DNA from: Butyrivibrio sp. INlla14
Lineage (GTDB): Bacteria; Bacillota; Clostridia; Lachnospirales; Lachnospiraceae
Length of the DNA: 64,000 bases
Direction of reading: 5' to 3'
NCBI RefSeq assembly: GCF_900102515.1
Contig: NZ_FMVS01000002.1
Span: 229,289-293,288 of the forward strand
The position numbers were made by a program, and so were the translations under genes. Shown in pieces: positions 35,791 to 46,301 of the stretch. Position 1 is the stretch's first letter. Each line of letters starts with the position of its first letter. The notes beneath the pieces are model-generated. The model was not told the origin of the DNA. It saw only the letters and a list, made by a program, of their open reading frames with translations, and did not search any database.

Positions 35791-37056
35791 TCACTCGCTT
35801 TCAATCTTCACAGTAATCTTCTTGATAGGCTTTTCCTGAAGCTGGCTCTTACGAAGGATGATCTGCTCCATCTCGCCAGGAGCAAGAATTCTCTTTTGAT
35901 TGTGCATCACTCTCTCGTCATCAAAGTACACACTTACAAAAGAATTCTTGTAGACATCACCAACTCTAAATCTAACAGTTAAAAGATCATCCATCCTGTC
36001 TACATTTATTGAACTTGGCACAGTATATCTGGCTCCATCAGTTGCTGTAACTTCAATGACTGAAGTACCCTCAGCATCCTTGCAGCCTTCATTTATATAC
36101 TTGACTGCATTCTGACCAGCTCTTTTTGCTTCCTCAGAGACATAGTCAACCAGGTCATGAACATGAAGAACATTTCCGCAGGCAAATACGCCAGGAATGT
36201 TGGTTTCAAGTGATTCATTAACAATAGGTCCTGATGTTATTGGGCTCATCTTAACTCCTGCTGCTCTTGAAAGCTCGTTTTCAGGAATAAGACCACAGGA
36301 TAAAAGAAGTGTATCGCAGGTATATCTTTCTTCTGTACCTGGAATTGGCTTTCTGTCAGGGCCAACCTCAGCAATAGTTACTGCAGTCACATGCTCTTTT
36401 CCCTCAATATCAACTACTGTGTGGGAGAGTTTAAGAGGAATTCCATAGTCATCAAGGCACTGAACAATGTTTCTCTTAAGGCCGCCAGAATAAGGCATAA
36501 GCTCTGCCACAACCTTGACCTTAGCTCCCTCCAGAGTCATTCTGCGGGCCATGATAAGTCCAATATCACCTGACCCCAGGATAACTACTTCTCTTCCAGG
36601 CATGTAGCCTTCAATATTAACAAGTCTCTGGGCAGTACCAGCTGAAAAAATTCCAGCAGGTCTGTAACCAGGAATGTTCAGGGCTCCTCTTGGCCTTTCT
36701 CTGCAGCCCATAGCAAGGATAACGGCCTTTGCAGGAATCTGGAACATTCCATCTTCTCTGTTCATAGCAGTTACTGTCTTATCTTCTGCAATATCCATTA
36801 CCATGGTGTTTAGTTTATATTCAATTCCAAGATCATAAACCTGCTTTATAAATCTATAAGCATATTCAGGGCCTGTAAGCTCCTCCTTAAAGGTGTGAAG
36901 ACCAAAGCCATTGTGAATGCACTGATTTAAGATTCCGCCAAGTTCGTGATCTCTTTCAAGGATGAGGATACTGTCATTTCCAGCCTCCTTGGCTGCAACA
37001 GCAGCTGCAAGGCCTGCGGGACCACCACCAACTATTACAATATCGTATGTCTTCAT
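35791..37056 (-). CDS. FAD-dependent oxidoreductase, partner of glycerol 3-phosphate dehydrogenase
   Basis: A 421-residue two-dinucleotide-binding flavoprotein. FAD-binding motif IVGGGPAGLAAAVAAKEAG is at the N-terminus, an NAD(P)-binding Rossmann motif VVILGSGDIGLIMARRM near 150-170 and the FAD motif VFACGNVLHVHDLVD near 290. It starts 5 bases after the GlpA-like gene, and the pair plus DUF1667 corresponds to the anaerobic glycerol 3-phosphate oxidising complex. The cysteine region NQCIHNGFG is typical of this group. Confidence 0.9.
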   Translation of the reverse strand: MKTYDIVIVGGGPAGLAAAVAAKEAGNDSILILERDHELGGILNQCIHNGFGLHTFKEELTGPEYAYRFIKQVYDLGIEYKLNTMVMDIAEDKTVTAMNREDGMFQIPAKAVILAMGCRERPRGALNIPGYRPAGIFSAGTAQRLVNIEGYMPGREVVILGSGDIGLIMARRMTLEGAKVKVVAELMPYSGGLKRNIVQCLDDYGIPLKLSHTVVDIEGKEHVTAVTIAEVGPDRKPIPGTEERYTCDTLLLSCGLIPENELSRAAGVKMSPITSGPIVNESLETNIPGVFACGNVLHVHDLVDYVSEEAKRAGQNAVKYINEGCKDAEGTSVIEVTATDGARYTVPSSINVDRMDDLLTVRFRVGDVYKNSFVSVYFDDERVMHNQKRILAPGEMEQIILRKSQLQEKPIKKITVKIESE

Positions 37057-37061
37057 GATCC

Positions 37062-38501
37062 TTATACCTCCCCTTTAGTTCTTTCTATAACAATATTGGA
37101 CCTGCCACCTGACTTGGTGATTTCTTCATAGGAAAGTCCCAGCTCTCTGTTAAGAATTTCCATGGTCCTGGGTGAGCAAAAGCCCGCCTGGCATCTTCCC
37201 ATTCCGGCTCTTGTTCTGCGCTTGACTCCGTCAAGACTTCTTGCTCCAAGAGGTCTGTGAATAGCATCAAGAATTTCGCCCTCTGTGATTGATTCGCATC
37301 TGCAAACTATAGTTCCATAGGCAGGATTCTTTTTGATAAGCTCATTCATCTCTTCTACCGAGAGTCCTTCTGTTCTGGTGATACCCTTTCTGGTGCCGAT
37401 CCAGTTATCCTTAGGAATAAGACTCATCTTCTCTTTGAGCATATCAGCCACCATCTGGCCAATTGCTGGCGAAGCAGAAAGACCTGGTGACTCGATTCCA
37501 GCTACATCGATAAAGCAAGGGGCATCCTTAACCTCTTCAATAACAAACTCATGCCTTTCAAGATGCGCACGAAGTCCGGCAAAGGATGTGATCACATTTC
37601 TCATTGGAAGGTTCCTTACATTTTCAGAAGCCTTGGCTGTTAGCTCATTTATACCAGCTGCTGTTGTTGCTGTTCCCTCTTTGTTCTCAATATCGATAGC
37701 TGTTGGTCCAACAAGAAGGTTTCCATGGACAGTTGGTGTAACTAATACTCCCTTACCAAACTTAGTAGGCTGAGGGAAAATAGTGTGTGACACATAATTT
37801 CCAACCTGCTTGTCAAGAAGGCAGTAGTCACCTCTTCTCTCGATTATGTGCATCTTATCTGCACTAACCATGTTGTGAATCTCATCAGCATGGACACCTG
37901 CAGCATTTACAACATATCTAGAAACATACTCGCCATTATTAGTCCTGATGTGCCAAAGACCATCCTCGCCCTTTTTGATGTCTTCAACTTTCGTGTTAAA
38001 TCTAAACTCTACGCCATTTACACTCGCATTTTCTGCCATAGCTATAGTAAGCTCAAATGGGCAGATGATACCGCCAGTTGGTGCGTATAACGCTCCTTCC
38101 ACGTTTTCTGAAAGGTTAGGCTCCATCTCAAGAGCCTCTTCTCTAGACAGGATTTTAAGGCCCTTAACACCGTTTTTTACGCCTCTGTCATAAAGAGTCT
38201 TAAGTCCATCAAGTTCCTCTTTGTGAATGCAGACAACCATAGAACCATTTCTTTTAAATGGAATATCAAGATCTCTGGAAAGATCATCCATCATCTCGTT
38301 GCCCTTTACATTAAGTTTAGCCATAAGTGAGCCTTCATCCGCATCAAAGCCTGCATGAACAATGGCTGAATTGGCCTTACTTGTTCCCTCGCAGACATCC
38401 TCGCATTTTTCAAGGACGCATACGCTTGCATCATACCTTGAAAGCTCTCTTGCAATAGCACAGCCGGACACGCCGGCCCCAATTACAATAACGTCTACCA
38501 T
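37062..38501 (-). CDS. Glycerol 3-phosphate dehydrogenase-like flavoprotein with BFD-type [2Fe-2S] domain
   Basis: A 479-residue DAO-type FAD enzyme (VIGAGVSGCAIARELSRY) followed by a C-terminal BFD-like [2Fe-2S] domain (about 395-455) with cysteines in IVCRCESITEGE and RCQAGFC. It should oxidise glycerol 3-phosphate to dihydroxyacetone phosphate, passing electrons to its flavoprotein partner. It follows glpK by 71 bases. E. coli GlpA has the same layout; I leave the symbol blank because an L-2-hydroxyglutarate or related substrate cannot be excluded. Confidence 0.9.
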   Translation of the reverse strand: MVDVIVIGAGVSGCAIARELSRYDASVCVLEKCEDVCEGTSKANSAIVHAGFDADEGSLMAKLNVKGNEMMDDLSRDLDIPFKRNGSMVVCIHKEELDGLKTLYDRGVKNGVKGLKILSREEALEMEPNLSENVEGALYAPTGGIICPFELTIAMAENASVNGVEFRFNTKVEDIKKGEDGLWHIRTNNGEYVSRYVVNAAGVHADEIHNMVSADKMHIIERRGDYCLLDKQVGNYVSHTIFPQPTKFGKGVLVTPTVHGNLLVGPTAIDIENKEGTATTAAGINELTAKASENVRNLPMRNVITSFAGLRAHLERHEFVIEEVKDAPCFIDVAGIESPGLSASPAIGQMVADMLKEKMSLIPKDNWIGTRKGITRTEGLSVEEMNELIKKNPAYGTIVCRCESITEGEILDAIHRPLGARSLDGVKRRTRAGMGRCQAGFCSPRTMEILNRELGLSYEEITKSGGRSNIVIERTKGEV

Positions 38502-38572
38502 AATACTCTCCTCTTTTTTTGTTTCTGTAACCCAAATATATTTAATCTGTCAAAAGATATTTCTCGATAGTT

Positions 38573-40114
<1,542 letters not shown>

Positions 40115-40214
40115 TTAATAATAATATCCCAAGTCTAAAAACTCAACATGTTCTAAATAGTTTCCATCTTTTTACGTCATTTTTGTGTATATTAGACAAA
40201 TTCATTTTTTCTTT

Positions 40215-40230
40215 TTGTGACATATCACAA
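40215..40230. promoter_or_regulatory. CRP/FNR-like palindrome upstream of glpK
   Basis: TTGTGACATATCACAA has perfect 6-base arms with a 4-base centre. It resembles binding sites of Crp/Fnr-family proteins, but the centre is 4 rather than the 6 bases of E. coli CRP. It lies about 140 bases before the glpK start on the promoter side. Confidence 0.45.
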
Positions 40231-40309
40231 TTGAAATACAAAGAAACAGCGCGAACCATGTAGTCCGCGCCATCTCTTTAAAAGGTGTATTCAATTATTT
40301 ATTCTGAAA

Positions 40310-40326
40310 GCCTCATAAAATGAGGC
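40310..40326 (-). terminator. Terminator after the SDR-family gene
   Basis: On the minus strand GCCTCAT pairs with ATGAGGC around a 3-base loop and TTTC follows. It overlaps the end of the SDR unit region. Confidence 0.55.
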
Positions 40327-40328
40327 AA

Positions 40329-41363
40329 TCATACGTTATCAAGAAGTTCTTCTCTTGCCTTGTCCAAAGAGGCAATGACCTTGTCGCAGAACTTGTCAAA
40401 CTCAGGATCTTCCTCATATTTATCAGGATGAGAAAGGACATAATCAAGAGCTATCCTTACTCCTTTATGGAAAGGCACAGTTGTTGTAAGTGCAGGCGAT
40501 AGTTTTTTTACCTTACTATTGTCAAATACCACAGATACTGACTTATCTCCCATCAGGCTTCCTCTAAAGTCATAGCCATACTTGTCACCTATATCACTAA
40601 GAAGGTCTGTAGTAACATAATAGGGCTTTAGCTCAACTCCAAGGGCATCAGCTATAGTCTGATAAATCTGATTCCAGGTAAGAACCTCATCTCCTGTGAT
40701 CTGGAAAGCCTCACCAAGAGCGTGGTTGTTTCCCATAAGCCCGATAAAGCCAACTGCAAAGTCGCTGTTAAAGGTAAGGTGCCAGAGTGATGATCCATCG
40801 CCCTGAATAAGGACCTTTTTGCCCTGCTGCATACGCCTTATAACCTGATAAAAGCCCTTATTGCCATGAACCCCAAGAGGAACACTCCTCTCGTCGTAGG
40901 TGTGACTTGGTCTTACTATAGTTACAGGGAACTGCTCTTTTCTATACTTCTCCATAAGGAACTCTTCGCAGGCAATCTTATTTCTGGAATACTCCCAATA
41001 TGGATTTGCAAGGGTCGTTCCTTCTGTGATGATATAGCTGGAGGCAGGCGTATTATAAGCAGATGCAGAGCTTATAAAAATGTACTGCCTTGTCTTATCC
41101 TTAAAGAGCCTATAATCTCTTTCTACTGCATTAACATCAAAAGCTATAAAATCGCTTACTACGTCAAACTGCATTCCATCAAGCTTTTTTACAACATCAG
41201 CCTCGTCACCAATATCTGCAGTGATCTGCTTTATTCCTTCCGGCACTTCTGCCCTTCGATTTCCCCTGTTTAAAAGATAAACCTCCCACATAGGATCCTC
41301 AGATAGCTTTCTGATAATGCCCATGCTGATAGTCCCTGTGCCGCCAATAAACAATGCCTTCAT
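40329..41363 (-). CDS. NAD-dependent epimerase/dehydratase (SDR) family protein
   Basis: A 344-residue extended SDR. The nucleotide-binding GxxGxxG motif is IGGTGTISMGI at the N-terminus. The usual catalytic YxxxK appears as YSRNK (in NPYWEYSRNKIACEEFL), with Ser in FISSASAYN. Family members modify nucleotide sugars or act in plastid-type RNA binding; the substrate cannot be read here. It starts 4 bases after the MATE pump gene, so the two are co-transcribed and might handle the same compound. Confidence 0.88.
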   Translation of the reverse strand: MKALFIGGTGTISMGIIRKLSEDPMWEVYLLNRGNRRAEVPEGIKQITADIGDEADVVKKLDGMQFDVVSDFIAFDVNAVERDYRLFKDKTRQYIFISSASAYNTPASSYIITEGTTLANPYWEYSRNKIACEEFLMEKYRKEQFPVTIVRPSHTYDERSVPLGVHGNKGFYQVIRRMQQGKKVLIQGDGSSLWHLTFNSDFAVGFIGLMGNNHALGEAFQITGDEVLTWNQIYQTIADALGVELKPYYVTTDLLSDIGDKYGYDFRGSLMGDKSVSVVFDNSKVKKLSPALTTTVPFHKGVRIALDYVLSHPDKYEEDPEFDKFCDKVIASLDKAREELLDNV

Positions 41364-41367
41364 CTTA

Positions 41368-42780
41368 TCACCCCTCCTTAAGAAGTCTGTGTCTTTTCGT
41401 ATTTATCATGCCACCCTGGCCTCTCATTTCACGAAGCCTTGGCATAAGTTCAATATAAAATGCATAACCATTTACCAAAAGAGCTCCTATCCAGGCGCTG
41501 ATCTCTGCATAAGCAGTTGCTGTAAAGCCAATCCTGCCGATGAAATAAGATATAGTAAATATCCTGAGGATCATCTCAAGTATTCCAGAAAGCATAGGCA
41601 GCATGGGCTTTCCCATTCCCTGCACTCCACTTCTGACTACAAATAACGTATCAACGCAGATAAGCATAACTCCGCATCTTGGCAGGAACTGGCACACAAG
41701 GTTTATCTGATCCTGACCTGTTAAAAGAATTGTCGCAAGAGGCCTTGCTGCAAATACCATAAGTGATCCCAGCAAAATGTAGGCTGTTGTTGAGATAAAA
41801 AGACAAGTCTTAAGTCCCTCTTTTATCCTGTCAAACTTGCCAGCCCCATAGTTCTGGCTTGTATAAGCTGTCATGGCGTTGCCCGCTGTAGAAGCCGGAT
41901 TCATAAAAAGATTCAAGTACTTGCTGCATGCTGCATAAGCTGCGGTATAAACAACTCCATAGCTGTTTACAAAGGACTGGACTACCATACATCCAACTGC
42001 GGTTATAGAATTCATAAACGCCATCGGAAGGCCATTTTTTAATAGCTCATAGAGATTTGTATTTTGTCTGTCAAAGTCACTTCTTTGCAGATGTATCTCA
42101 GGAATCTGACTTAGTCTCCTGATACAGATAAAAGCAGAAATTACCTGAGAGCAGATTGTGGCAATCGCGGCTCCTTCAACTCCTGTATGCAAAACAAAAA
42201 TAAAGAGGCTATCAAGTGTCAGATTAAGAATTGATGAAAAGATAATTGCCTTTAGAGGCGTTCTGCTATCCCCGAGGGATCTAAGGATTGCAGCGGATAT
42301 GTTGTAGCAGATTCCAGCTGACAAACCGCCAAAGACTATGTAGCCGTATTTTAGACTATCTGGCATTATGACTTCATCTGTCCTTAGGATTCTAAGTGCA
42401 TGAGGCAAAAAGACAACGCTAAATGTGGTAAGGGCTATAGCCAGCATGATACCGAGCTTCACAATCCCGGCAAGCCTTGCCCTTAGCTTGTCCATGTCCT
42501 TGGCGCCAAAGCTTTGTGCCACAAGCACACCAAAGCCGTTAGCCAGCCCAAAAGAAAAGCCAATAATCAGGAAGAACAATGATCCCATGTTTCCAACAGC
42601 GGCCAATTGGTCATCTCCAAGGCCTTTTCCTACTATCCAGGTGTCAGCAAAGTTATAAAATTGCTGAAGCATACTGGTCATAAGAAGTGGCCAGTAAAAG
42701 GCCATGATCAGCTTAAAAGAGCTTCCTGTGGTGAAGTCAATCTCCTTCTTAACAAAAGCCTTATTTGCAGTATTTCCCAT
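41368..42780 (-). CDS. MATE-family multidrug/toxin exporter
   Basis: A 470-residue membrane protein with twelve predicted segments and duplicated halves typical of MATE antiporters, beginning KLIMAFYWPLLMTSMLQQFYNFADTWIVG. MATE proteins export organic cations or metabolites using Na+ or H+ gradients. It is transcribed away from the AraC regulator at 42908, a probable local controller, and is followed 4 bases later by an SDR gene. Confidence 0.93.
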   Translation of the reverse strand: MGNTANKAFVKKEIDFTTGSSFKLIMAFYWPLLMTSMLQQFYNFADTWIVGKGLGDDQLAAVGNMGSLFFLIIGFSFGLANGFGVLVAQSFGAKDMDKLRARLAGIVKLGIMLAIALTTFSVVFLPHALRILRTDEVIMPDSLKYGYIVFGGLSAGICYNISAAILRSLGDSRTPLKAIIFSSILNLTLDSLFIFVLHTGVEGAAIATICSQVISAFICIRRLSQIPEIHLQRSDFDRQNTNLYELLKNGLPMAFMNSITAVGCMVVQSFVNSYGVVYTAAYAACSKYLNLFMNPASTAGNAMTAYTSQNYGAGKFDRIKEGLKTCLFISTTAYILLGSLMVFAARPLATILLTGQDQINLVCQFLPRCGVMLICVDTLFVVRSGVQGMGKPMLPMLSGILEMILRIFTISYFIGRIGFTATAYAEISAWIGALLVNGYAFYIELMPRLREMRGQGGMINTKRHRLLKEG

Positions 42781-42872
42781 AATAATCTCCTCAAAAACGC
42801 AGACCTATAAAACACAGTTTTTGGTCTATGAACATACTATTCTCATTTCATAAAAAAAAGAATCTAAAACTT

Positions 42873-42885
42873 GGCAAATATTGCC
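42873..42885. promoter_or_regulatory. Small palindrome between the MATE gene and AraC regulator
   Basis: GGCAA-ATA-TTGCC is a perfect inverted repeat in the divergent promoter region. It may be an operator for the AraC-type regulator, which is inference from place only. Confidence 0.4.
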
Positions 42886-42907
42886 CATTTTTTGTTATTA
42901 TAGGAAT

Positions 42908-43756
42908 ATGAATACAATTAAAAAAGAAACAATTAAATTCGGCATTTTTGCTGAGATTTCAATTACAGAAGAAAATAATAATCCCAAGTCCTTCCCTTCA
43001 CATTGGCACAATGCTCTGGAATTTACTATTGCCAGAAAGTCAGGGTGCCTTTATAAAGTTGAAGGCAATCTCTACGAGCTTGAAAAAGGTGATGTTCTTT
43101 TGGTATGGCCACAGCAGATTCATGAGACTGTAAATATTCCCCAGGATGGAGCTCTTTTTACCCAGTTCTCTTCTGCAATCCTTGAGAGTAACCTTGATCT
43201 TGTCTCCATGTCCAAGCTTATATATGAATGTCATCATATTTCAGCCAGTGAGCACCCTGAGCTTACCAGCCACATTTTGGACCGGGTAATGGAGATAAAG
43301 GATATCAGAGATTCCTCTGATCCATTCACAGAGACCAAGTGCAAGCTCTGTATCTACGATATTTTGGTCAATATAGGTGAATTTGTTCTAAGAGAAAGAA
43401 AAGATGACATCCCGGCCGGCTTTAACTCCGGGGCGGCCTACAGATACATCCATGAAGCCTGCAACTTTATAGTTGAGAATTCTACAGAGAATATAACTCA
43501 GAAAGATGTGGCTGAAGCAATAGGTCTAAGTACATTTTATTTTTCAAAGATTTTTAAGAGCTATATGAGCATGTCTTTTCCTGCATACCTATCAAGTGTA
43601 AGGGTTAGAAATGCCACTAAGCTCTTGTCAGATGCAAACCTTTCTATAACAGAGTGTGCCTTTATGTCCGGCTTTCAATCTACTACAGCTTTCAACAAAG
43701 CTTTCCACGATATAACCGGCCACTCTCCCAGGGAGTACCGCAAGCTCTACCGCTGA
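42908..43756 (+). CDS. AraC-family transcriptional regulator with cupin-type N-terminus
   Basis: About 282 residues. The N-terminal half is a cupin-like sensor (FPSHWHNALEFTIARKSGCLYKVEG, LEKGDVLLVWPQQIH). The C-terminal 100 residues form the double helix-turn-helix of AraC regulators (TQKDVAEAIGLSTFYFSKIFK and ITECAFMSGFQSTTAFNKAFH). It probably binds a small sugar-like ligand. The ATG at 42908 has a close AGGA; the upstream frame has only a TTG. It is divergent from the MATE pump. Confidence 0.9.
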   Translation: MNTIKKETIKFGIFAEISITEENNNPKSFPSHWHNALEFTIARKSGCLYKVEGNLYELEKGDVLLVWPQQIHETVNIPQDGALFTQFSSAILESNLDLVSMSKLIYECHHISASEHPELTSHILDRVMEIKDIRDSSDPFTETKCKLCIYDILVNIGEFVLRERKDDIPAGFNSGAAYRYIHEACNFIVENSTENITQKDVAEAIGLSTFYFSKIFKSYMSMSFPAYLSSVRVRNATKLLSDANLSITECAFMSGFQSTTAFNKAFHDITGHSPREYRKLYR

Positions 43757-43776
43757 TATAGGGCAAAATACAGGAC

Positions 43777-43848
43777 AAAAGTCCGTCGCTGAAGGCATCT
43801 GCAGCAAATACACAATTTTTGCCTCGACACCTTCAACGCCGGACTTTT
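43777..43848. terminator. Convergent terminator between AraC regulator and carboxylesterase
   Basis: AAAAGTCCG pairs with CGGACTTTT, and TGAAGG with CCTTCA just inside, across a 38-base loop. T runs on both strands make it a bidirectional terminator. Confidence 0.7.
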
Positions 43849-43852
43849 TGAC

Positions 43853-45766
43853 TTACTTCACTCTGCTGTCCATGAATTTGTCTATGACCTTGTAAATCTC
43901 ATTATTGGGGTCATCTATCATTTGTACAGTTGTATCAAGTTGTAGGAGCTTGTCCTGGCCTTTTTCTCTCTTTTCCCAGACAGGAAGTGTCTCTGTGCTC
44001 CTTGTTCCATCATCGTTTATGATAAATCCGTTTGGATCACCGCTGTAGATAAAGTTTATAAGATAACTCTGCATAATCTGAGAGAGCTTGTAGTCCTCTT
44101 CATCATAAAGCCCAGGGTGTCTCCACAGATTTCCATATAGATAAGGGAGTTCTCCTGCATGGTAGTTAGAAAGCATATTATTGGTCTTGGTAAAATAGTA
44201 CTCATAGGTTGGTCTGTTCTGACTTACCATGTAGTTATTCCATACATAGTGGGAATAAGAAAACCACATCGCGCTATAAGCCACGTTAAGCGCGCCCTTG
44301 GCATCTCCCATGGCATCAACTATAAAGTGCTGATCCCTTTGTGGAAGTGTTGATGGCACAACCTGAGCCATTTCCTGGGCATATTCTTTTATATCCTCAG
44401 AAAGAAGGTCAACATAATTATCCTGAGTTGCCTCAGTTGATAGCAAAAAGGCGTCTGCTTCTTTTACGTTAAAGCCATTAAGGAGGGCCTTTTCGTGGTT
44501 ACGTCCCTTCTCATAAGTTAGATATGGCTGTTCTGTTATGGCATAGCCATCTACTGTCATTGAGCCATTTGATGTCTTAGTCTCAACAAGCTTAGAGGCA
44601 GGTATTTTTCTGAGTTCTTCAGAGTTTTTAACTCCAAACTCTTCTCTGACTTCTTTTCCTGTTTCAAGGGCTTCTCCGTAATATCTGAAGGTATGAAATG
44701 GCTCTTTTGCCACAATACCGCTGGACTCAGCTACTGCATAGTTAAAAAGTCCCTTGGAAAGAGGTGATACGCAGATAGCATTGACGCTGGATGATCCTGC
44801 AGACTCACCAGCAATTGTGATCCTGTTCTTGTCACCGCCAAAAGCTTCAATGTTGTCATAAACCCACTGAAGAGCTGCTATCTGATCAAGAAGGCCATAG
44901 TTACCACTTGTTCCGTTTGGAGACTCCTTAGCAAGGTCCTCTGCTGCGTAATATCCAAATACTCCAAGCCTATAGGCGCAGTTTACAAATATTACTCCCT
45001 TGGAAGCCAGAGTTTCTCCTCTATACTCCGTATATGAGGACTGGCCAGTTGTAAGGGAACCTCCATGAATATAAAAAACTACTGGCAGAAGCTCGCTTCC
45101 AGCTTCCTGCGCAAACTTTTCCGTATCAGCAGGTGTAAAGACATTAAGATACAGGCAGTCTTCAGAAACTTCCTCAACATATTCATCGCCAAACTTTATC
45201 TGGTAATCATGCCAGCCAAGTATGTGAGATAAAGAATCCATAAATACTGAGCCCTGTGTCTGCATAGCTCTTGGGCCAAAGTGATCAAAGGCTCTTACGC
45301 CTTCCCAAGTGTTAGGGGCCTGAGGCTCTTTAAATCTAAATTCTCCAACAGGCGGCTTGGCATAAGGAATTCCTGCATAAACCTTAACAGAATGATCCTT
45401 GTTGTACACTCCAGTTAGCTTACCCTGGTCTATTGTAATTACATCAGTCACATCAGGGTTTCTGGCTGTGACAGCTGGAACCCGCTTTACTGGCGGTTTT
45501 GTGAGCATTGCATTTATTACTAGAACTAGGGCAAATACCAAAAAAGCAAGAAGGAGCTTTTTTCCGCCGTAGGATTTCTTTTTCATGACTTTATTGTAAA
45601 AATCATCTTCTTTTGGCAGAGTCTTTTTGCTCATATACCCGTAAACAATCATGGCCAATGTTGCTATAATTCCCACAAACCAGCCTATCAGCATATTCTT
45701 GGATAGTTCCAGAAATGCGATATATAGGATACCAATAAGTATCACCGCAATATAATAACCTATCAT
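43853..45766 (-). CDS. Membrane-anchored type B carboxylesterase
   Basis: A 637-residue protein. The first 95 residues hold about three membrane segments, followed by a type B carboxylesterase domain (about 110-630). The nucleophile Ser is in TIAGESAGSSSVN, the oxyanion region in YIHGGSLTTG, and the catalytic His probably in YHAGELPYLYGN. Such esterases hydrolyse acyl or feruloyl esters; one on the outer face of the membrane fits removal of side groups from xylan fragments. This is inference from context. GGAGG lies 8 bases before the ATG. Confidence 0.9.
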   Translation of the reverse strand: MIGYYIAVILIGILYIAFLELSKNMLIGWFVGIIATLAMIVYGYMSKKTLPKEDDFYNKVMKKKSYGGKKLLLAFLVFALVLVINAMLTKPPVKRVPAVTARNPDVTDVITIDQGKLTGVYNKDHSVKVYAGIPYAKPPVGEFRFKEPQAPNTWEGVRAFDHFGPRAMQTQGSVFMDSLSHILGWHDYQIKFGDEYVEEVSEDCLYLNVFTPADTEKFAQEAGSELLPVVFYIHGGSLTTGQSSYTEYRGETLASKGVIFVNCAYRLGVFGYYAAEDLAKESPNGTSGNYGLLDQIAALQWVYDNIEAFGGDKNRITIAGESAGSSSVNAICVSPLSKGLFNYAVAESSGIVAKEPFHTFRYYGEALETGKEVREEFGVKNSEELRKIPASKLVETKTSNGSMTVDGYAITEQPYLTYEKGRNHEKALLNGFNVKEADAFLLSTEATQDNYVDLLSEDIKEYAQEMAQVVPSTLPQRDQHFIVDAMGDAKGALNVAYSAMWFSYSHYVWNNYMVSQNRPTYEYYFTKTNNMLSNYHAGELPYLYGNLWRHPGLYDEEDYKLSQIMQSYLINFIYSGDPNGFIINDDGTRSTETLPVWEKREKGQDKLLQLDTTVQMIDDPNNEIYKVIDKFMDSRVK

Positions 45767-45922
45767 CTGAATGATCCTCCGAAAATTTATCAGTTGCCAA
45801 TTGCATACAATTATATTTTATAATTTACAAATAATCAACTCGCACATCTCAAATAATATTTCGGATGATTATTATAATCGATTAACCATTTATTCTTAAT
45901 TGTTATATAATAATGATATAGG

Positions 45923-45964
45923 ATTGCGACAAAGACGAAAGCAATGGAGCAATTCGTATATCAT
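45923..45964 (+). promoter_or_regulatory. Leader element matching the pyrB leader
   Basis: ATTGC (45923-45927) can pair with GCAAT (45949-45953), and GGAGCAATTCGTATATCAT (45946-45964) is identical to the 19-base element before pyrB. TATAAT-like sequence lies just upstream (about 45905-45912), so it would be at the start of the transcript of the 98-residue gene. Confidence 0.5.
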
Positions 45965-46003
45965 TTAGGTGTCATAAGTCAAAGAAAAAGGAGACCGCAC
46001 ATT

Positions 46004-46300
46004 ATGTCATTAGGAAGAGAAGACCTTATCCACTCACTTGCAAAATCCATGGGAATGGGTGACGCCCAAAAGGCCAAATATACCGCTGGCAAATATAATG
46101 CCGAGACTGGCAATATCTTCTGCAATGGCCATGTGATCACCAAAAATACTATTGAACAGTCCCGTCTCTATTTTTTGAATCAATACAGAAAACTTGCGGG
46201 CAGAGACGATGAAGGCTCCAAGGATCTTGCTAATATCTACGAAGTTGCTCTAGAAGCCATAAATATGATGGTAGACAGTGGCAAGCCAGATACGCCTTGA
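46004..46300 (+). CDS. Small conserved-looking protein of unknown function (98 residues)
   Basis: A 98-residue soluble protein beginning MSLGREDLIHSLAKSMGMG, with no domain I recognise and a Gly-Asn-Ile-Phe-Cys segment in the middle. The ATG at 46004 has AAAAGGAG 11 bases upstream; a longer frame starting at 45944 would run through the leader element and has no ribosome site. Its stop is one base from the stop of the convergent gene. Confidence 0.72.
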   Translation: MSLGREDLIHSLAKSMGMGDAQKAKYTAGKYNAETGNIFCNGHVITKNTIEQSRLYFLNQYRKLAGRDDEGSKDLANIYEVALEAINMMVDSGKPDTP

Positions 46301-46301
46301 C

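Noticed and set aside
45944..46003. N-terminal extension of the 98-residue protein
   Set aside because: This stretch is the repeated leader element; the ribosome site fits the ATG at 46004.
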